In this document: positions 6,825-9,931 of the stretch, piece by piece
Numbering within the stretch: position 1 is the first letter of the stretch
Layout of the letters: each line of letters starts with the position of its first letter
Origin: an uncultured Prevotellaceae bacterium
GTDB lineage: Bacteria > Bacteroidota > Bacteroidia > Bacteroidales > Bacteroidaceae
DNA length: 9,931 bases
Reading direction: 5' to 3'
NCBI GenBank assembly: GCA_947306605.1
Contig: CAMZHB010000037.1
Span: 1 to 9,931, forward strand
The notes under the pieces: model-generated
Told to the model about the DNA's origin: nothing
The model's input: only the letters and a program-made list of their open reading frames with translations
Database searches by the model: none
Translations under genes and position numbers: made by a program

Positions 6825-8378
6825 ATGCGAATACCTTCCAAACGCGCCCTCCTGCCCGTAGCCGCCGCCACCTGCGCAGTCACCCAACTGGCCGCCCAGA
6901 CTGACAGCCGTCCCAACATCCTCTACATCATGAGCGACGACCATGCCTACCAGGCCATCAGCGCCTACGGCGACCCCGTGGGCCTGCTTGCTCCCACGCC
7001 CAACATCGACCGCATTGCCCGTCAGGGCATGCGCTTCGACCAGGCTTTTGTGGAGAATTCCCTCTCCGCGCCCTCACGCGCCTGTCTCATCACCGGGCTC
7101 TACAGCCACCAGAACGGGCAGCGCCAGTTGGCCGAAGGCATCGACACCACCAAGACCTACTTCTCCGAATTGCTGCAGCAGGCAGGCTACCAGACAGCTT
7201 TAATCGGAAAATGGCATCTGGTAAGCCAACCCACTGGTTTCGACCATTATGACATTCTGGTAGGGCAGGGCGAGTATTACAATCCTACCTTCATCCATCA
7301 GGATGGGACACGCAGCAAGGAGGAAGGATATTGCACCAACGTCATTACAGACAAGGCCATCGACTGGATTGAGCATCGCGACCAGAACAAGCCATTCATT
7401 CTCTTCGTGCACCACAAGGCATGCCATCGCGACTGGTTGCCTGAGCTGAAATACCTGCGTGAGTACGAAGACCAGACTTTCCCCCTGCCATCCAATTTCT
7501 GGGACCAGTGGGAAGGCAGGTTGGCAGCTCAACAGCAGGAGATGACGATTGCCAGTCCTCACGACATGGACATCATCTACGACACGAAGATGTATCTGCC
7601 AGGAGATTCTTCGCGTCTCAGTGGTTCCTATGTCAGTCTGGTGGAGCGGCTCGACGAGAAGCGCAAGAAGGAGTATTGGACTTTCTACGATAGCTTGTCC
7701 TGCGATTTCAAGCGTCGCCATCTTGAGGGCAAGGATTTGGTCGAGTACAAGTTCCAGCGCTATATGCGTGATTACGCTAAGGTCACCAGGAGCCTCGATG
7801 ACAATGTGGGGCGCCTGATGGATTACTTGCGTCAGGCTGGCTTGCTCGACAACACGCTCTTCGTCTACACCAGCGACCAGGGTTTCTATATGGGCGAGCA
7901 TGGATGGTTCGACAAGCGCTTCATGTACGAGGAAAGTCTCAACACTCCTCTCCTCATGCGCTTGCCAGAGGGGCTGAAACGGAGAGGTGTGGTGGACGAG
8001 ATGGTCCAGAACATTGATTATGCCCCTACGTTCCTTGATTTGGCTGGTGCGCCTATTCCCCAGGACCTGCAGGGCGAGAGTCTGCTCCCTCTGTTGCGCG
8101 AGGAGCAGGGACCCAAGAAATGGCGCGATGCCATCTATTATCATTTCTATGAATACCCAGCAGAACACATGGTGAAGCGTCATTATGGAATCCGTACTGA
8201 GCGCTACAAACTCATCCATTTCTACAATGACATAGACGCATGGGAACTCTATGATCTGCAAACTGACCCTCAGGAGATGCACAACATCTATGGGCAGGAA
8301 GAGACGGAGAAGATTACTCGTCAGCTCATGAAACGTCTCCATAGACTCGAGAGGCAGTACGATGTGCCTTCTTTGTAG
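6825..8378 (+). CDS. Secreted S1-family sulfatase, serine type, GlcNAc-6-sulfatase-like
   Basis: This is a 517-residue, apparently complete sulfatase with an N-terminal signal peptide (cleavage near LAA-QT, residue ~24). Metal-binding Asp38-Asp39 lie in YIMSDDH. The modification motif is SAPSR, with Ser81 becoming formylglycine, so activation needs an anaerobic maturase (anSME), which is not encoded here. GKWH (Lys129, His131), HHKACHRDW (His196/197, His201) and SDQG (Asp351) complete the active site. The block SDQGFYMGEHGWFDKRFMYEES and the HHKAxHR motif resemble N-acetylglucosamine-6-O-sulfatases (S1_11 and its neighbours), including mucin-desulfating enzymes. That substrate is inferred. 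The ATG at 6825 is the natural start, 12 bases after the acyltransferase stop. Codon use shifts near base 7195: up to residue ~124 all six Tyr codons are TAC, while later TAT is frequent and third-position GC falls from about 80% to about 65% (counted by eye). The frame and motifs stay intact across this point. Confidence 0.93.
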   Translation: MRIPSKRALLPVAAATCAVTQLAAQTDSRPNILYIMSDDHAYQAISAYGDPVGLLAPTPNIDRIARQGMRFDQAFVENSLSAPSRACLITGLYSHQNGQRQLAEGIDTTKTYFSELLQQAGYQTALIGKWHLVSQPTGFDHYDILVGQGEYYNPTFIHQDGTRSKEEGYCTNVITDKAIDWIEHRDQNKPFILFVHHKACHRDWLPELKYLREYEDQTFPLPSNFWDQWEGRLAAQQQEMTIASPHDMDIIYDTKMYLPGDSSRLSGSYVSLVERLDEKRKKEYWTFYDSLSCDFKRRHLEGKDLVEYKFQRYMRDYAKVTRSLDDNVGRLMDYLRQAGLLDNTLFVYTSDQGFYMGEHGWFDKRFMYEESLNTPLLMRLPEGLKRRGVVDEMVQNIDYAPTFLDLAGAPIPQDLQGESLLPLLREEQGPKKWRDAIYYHFYEYPAEHMVKRHYGIRTERYKLIHFYNDIDAWELYDLQTDPQEMHNIYGQEETEKITRQLMKRLHRLERQYDVPSL

Positions 8379-8385
8379 TTTTTTC
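8351..8385 (+). terminator. Possible weak terminator overlapping the sulfatase stop
   Basis: GAGGCA (8351-8356) can pair with TGCCTT (8365-8370, one G-T pair) around an 8-base loop, followed by a T-rich stretch that includes TTTTTT after the TAG stop. The stem is short and lies within the coding end, so the site is doubtful. Confidence 0.25.
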
Positions 8386-8418
8386 TTTCGAGATTAAAGC
8401 TATTTGAATTAAATATTG

Positions 8419-8426
8419 TAAATTTG
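8419..8426 (+). promoter_or_regulatory. Bacteroidetes -7 box for the fucosidase gene
   Basis: TAAATTTG matches TAnnTTTG exactly, the same octamer as in the esterase promoter. No TTG stands at the expected distance upstream (the bases there are ATTAAAG), so the -33 box is weak and an activator or alternative sigma factor may be needed. A start near 8432 would give a leader of about 125 bases. Confidence 0.5.
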
Positions 8427-8442
8427 CAGAAAATAGCTTGGG

Positions 8443-8470
8443 AGAGTAACAGAAAAGGGTTCTGTTCTCT
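8443..8470 (+). promoter_or_regulatory. Leader hairpin upstream of the fucosidase
   Basis: AACAGAA (8448-8454) pairs with TTCTGTT (8460-8466) around a 5-base loop. After one bulged T (8447) the stem continues with AGAG (8443-8446) against CTCT (8467-8470), making 11 base pairs. It sits in the predicted 5' leader, about 85 bases before the ATG. There is no following T-run, so it is not a standard terminator. It may stabilise or regulate the mRNA. Confidence 0.45.
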
Positions 8471-8555
8471 TTCCTGAGAAAAAAGGATTTAAAACCTGAC
8501 TAAAAGACATTTTGTGCAAGCAAAACAATTTATAAACACTAAAAAGCATACTCCC

Positions 8556-9931
8556 ATGAAACATTCTCTTCTGTCATTTGTTCTAGCCTTCGCAATCACG
8601 GCTGTTGCGTTGGCATCCTGTTCTGAGGTTACTCCTCCTGAACCTTACGGACCTGTTCCTACAGCCAGGCAGCTGGCTTGGCATGAGACGGAATATTATG
8701 CCTTTGTGCATTTCACCACCACTACTTTCCGCGATGTGGAGTGGGGGTATGGCGATGCAGATCCTGATGAGTTCCAACCTGCGAAATACAATCCCGCCCA
8801 GTGGGTAGAGGTCATGAAGGCTGCTGGAATGAAGGGAGTTATCCTGACCGCCAAGCATCACGATGGATTCTGCCTGTGGCCCAGCAAGCTCACAGACTAC
8901 AGTGTGGCTCACAGTTCATGGAAAGACGGCAAGGGCGATGTGGTGGGTGACCTGGCCAAAGAAGCCCAGCGCGTAGGTCTGAAGTTTGGAGTCTATCTCT
9001 CACCTTGGGACCGTCATGATTTGCGTTATGGCACGCCTGATTACATCGACTATTACAGAGGTCAGCTGCGCGAGTTGCTTACCCAGTATGGCCCTATCTT
9101 CGAGGTTTGGGAAGATGGAGCAAACGGTGGGGACGGTTACTATGGTGGCCTGTGCGAGAAGCGTCAGATTCAGCCTGGCTATTACGATTGGGGAAACACC
9201 TCTGCACTCATCCGCGAATTGCAGCCTGACTGCATCATCTGGGGGAATGGACCTGATGCGCGATGGTGTGGCAACGAGAGTGGTTGGATGAAGGAGCCCA
9301 ACTGGGCTGTGGCTGACGTCGAGGGCGAAGCGATGTGGCATCCTGCTGAAGTGGATGTGAGCATCCGTCCAGGCTGGTTCTACCACGCTTCTGAGGATGA
9401 CAAGGTGAAGAGCCTGGATCATCTGATGAAGATTTATTATGAGTCGGTAGGGCGTGGCGCGAACCTTATCCTGAACATTCCGCCCAACAAAGAGGGCCTC
9501 ATTCATCCTGTTGATTCAGCACGTCTTGTGGAATTTGGACAGGCGCTGGAACGTGAGTTCAGCCAACCGCTCAGCAAGTCTGGCGTAAAGAAGTTCGAGG
9601 CTACAAACGAGCGTGGCGGAAGCCGCAAGTTTGGTGCCCGTCGAGTGATGGATGGCGATAAAGTGACCTATTGGGCCACGGATGACAGCATCCAGCAGGC
9701 TTCGATGACGATGATCCTGAAGAAGCCTGAGCGCCTCTATGCCATGCGGCTCAGGGAGCCGATACAATTGGGACAAAGGATAGAGTCATTCAGCGTTGAA
9801 GCTCTCAATGGTTCTGATGAATGGCAGACTGTGGCTGAGGGTACGACCATCGGACCGCAACACCTCATGCGACTGCCGGATATGGAGGCTTCAGCTCTTC
9901 GTGTGACTGTACAGAGCAGCAAAGCCTGCCC
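8556..9931 (+). CDS. GH29 alpha-L-fucosidase lipoprotein with discoidin-like module, 3' end outside the window
   Basis: The frame is open from the ATG at 8556 to the right edge (458 codons seen). The N-terminus is a lipoprotein signal with lipobox LASC, so Cys22 would be lipidated and the enzyme anchored in the envelope. The GH29 barrel spans ~30-335. TAKHHDGFCLWPSKLTDYSV (His101, His102, Asp103) is the classic substrate-pocket signature, and Asp187 in FEVWEDGANGG is the expected nucleophile. NLILNIPPNKEG closes the catalytic domain. From ~347 there is an F5/8 type C (CBM32-like) region with a MDGDKVTYWATDD turn, continuing past the edge. It releases alpha-linked L-fucose; whether it is of the broad or the linkage-specific subfamily cannot be settled here. 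The usual WFDG is WEDG. Codon use matches the right-hand part of the sulfatase rather than the genes further left. It has its own -7 box, so it may be a separate transcript. Confidence 0.92.
   Translation, partial: MKHSLLSFVLAFAITAVALASCSEVTPPEPYGPVPTARQLAWHETEYYAFVHFTTTTFRDVEWGYGDADPDEFQPAKYNPAQWVEVMKAAGMKGVILTAKHHDGFCLWPSKLTDYSVAHSSWKDGKGDVVGDLAKEAQRVGLKFGVYLSPWDRHDLRYGTPDYIDYYRGQLRELLTQYGPIFEVWEDGANGGDGYYGGLCEKRQIQPGYYDWGNTSALIRELQPDCIIWGNGPDARWCGNESGWMKEPNWAVADVEGEAMWHPAEVDVSIRPGWFYHASEDDKVKSLDHLMKIYYESVGRGANLILNIPPNKEGLIHPVDSARLVEFGQALEREFSQPLSKSGVKKFEATNERGGSRKFGARRVMDGDKVTYWATDDSIQQASMTMILKKPERLYAMRLREPIQLGQRIESFSVEALNGSDEWQTVAEGTTIGPQHLMRLPDMEASALRVTVQSSKAC

Noticed and set aside
5738..6904. 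388-residue plus-strand frame overlapping the acyltransferase and the sulfatase start
   Set aside because: The product is dominated by Arg, His and Pro, the signature of an out-of-frame read of GC-rich code. The other frame gives a clean ten-segment membrane protein.
6222..6944. 240-residue minus-strand frame across the acyltransferase-sulfatase junction
   Set aside because: It is rich in His, Glu and Gly, has no domain, and is antisense to two well-supported genes.
7200..8342. 380-residue minus-strand frame opposite the sulfatase
   Set aside because: It mirrors the sulfatase catalytic region and has no motif of its own. Its end near 7200 coincides with the codon-use break but simply reflects a chance TAA on the minus strand.
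8403..8406. TTTG as -33 box for the fucosidase promoter
   Set aside because: Only 12 bases separate it from the -7 box at 8419, far short of the usual 19-21.

Overview
The window looks like chromosomal DNA of a gut-type Bacteroidales bacterium, probably near Prevotella. The reasons are: two matches to the Bacteroidetes -7 promoter box (TAnnTTTG), no clear Shine-Dalgarno sites ahead of the genes, a serine-type (anaerobic) sulfatase, a Bacteroidetes-style lipoprotein, a sorting-domain-like C-terminus ending in GIYIVNGQKVAVK, and GC-rich codon use. It reads as part of a glycan-degradation locus. No SusC/SusD pair, regulator, tRNA, rRNA, mobile element or CRISPR array is visible. All five genes lie on the + strand.

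Layout. (1) Bases 2-4540 are the 3' part of a very large modular GH2 glycosidase whose N-terminus lies left of the window. It ends at a strong hairpin terminator (4567-4603). (2) A 341-base gene-free gap (4541-4881) holds that terminator, several further hairpins, a short direct repeat and a good Bacteroidetes promoter (4820-4851). (3) A tight three-gene unit follows: a secreted SGNH/GDSL esterase (4882-5625), a membrane acyltransferase-3 protein (5667-6812) and a secreted S1 sulfatase (6825-8378). An unusual heptamer repeat (5621-5650) sits at the first junction. (4) A 177-base gap contains a -7 box and a leader hairpin. (5) Last comes the 5' part of a lipoprotein GH29 alpha-L-fucosidase with a discoidin-like module (8556 to the right edge).

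How the genes could work together (inference): GH2 (probably an exo-beta-glycosidase), an esterase, a sulfatase and a fucosidase together suit stepwise trimming of a sulfated, fucosylated and perhaps O-acetylated glycan. Mucin O-glycan is the most natural candidate, because the sulfatase resembles GlcNAc-6-sulfatases, but this is not proven. The integral-membrane O-acyltransferase between esterase and sulfatase is the odd member.

The most notable sequence-level signal is a change in codon use inside the sulfatase gene near base 7195. To its left, genes strongly prefer C/G in third positions. To its right, the rest of the sulfatase and the fucosidase use T/A-ending codons much more. This suggests a recombination junction, or a chimeric assembly, within one intact reading frame.
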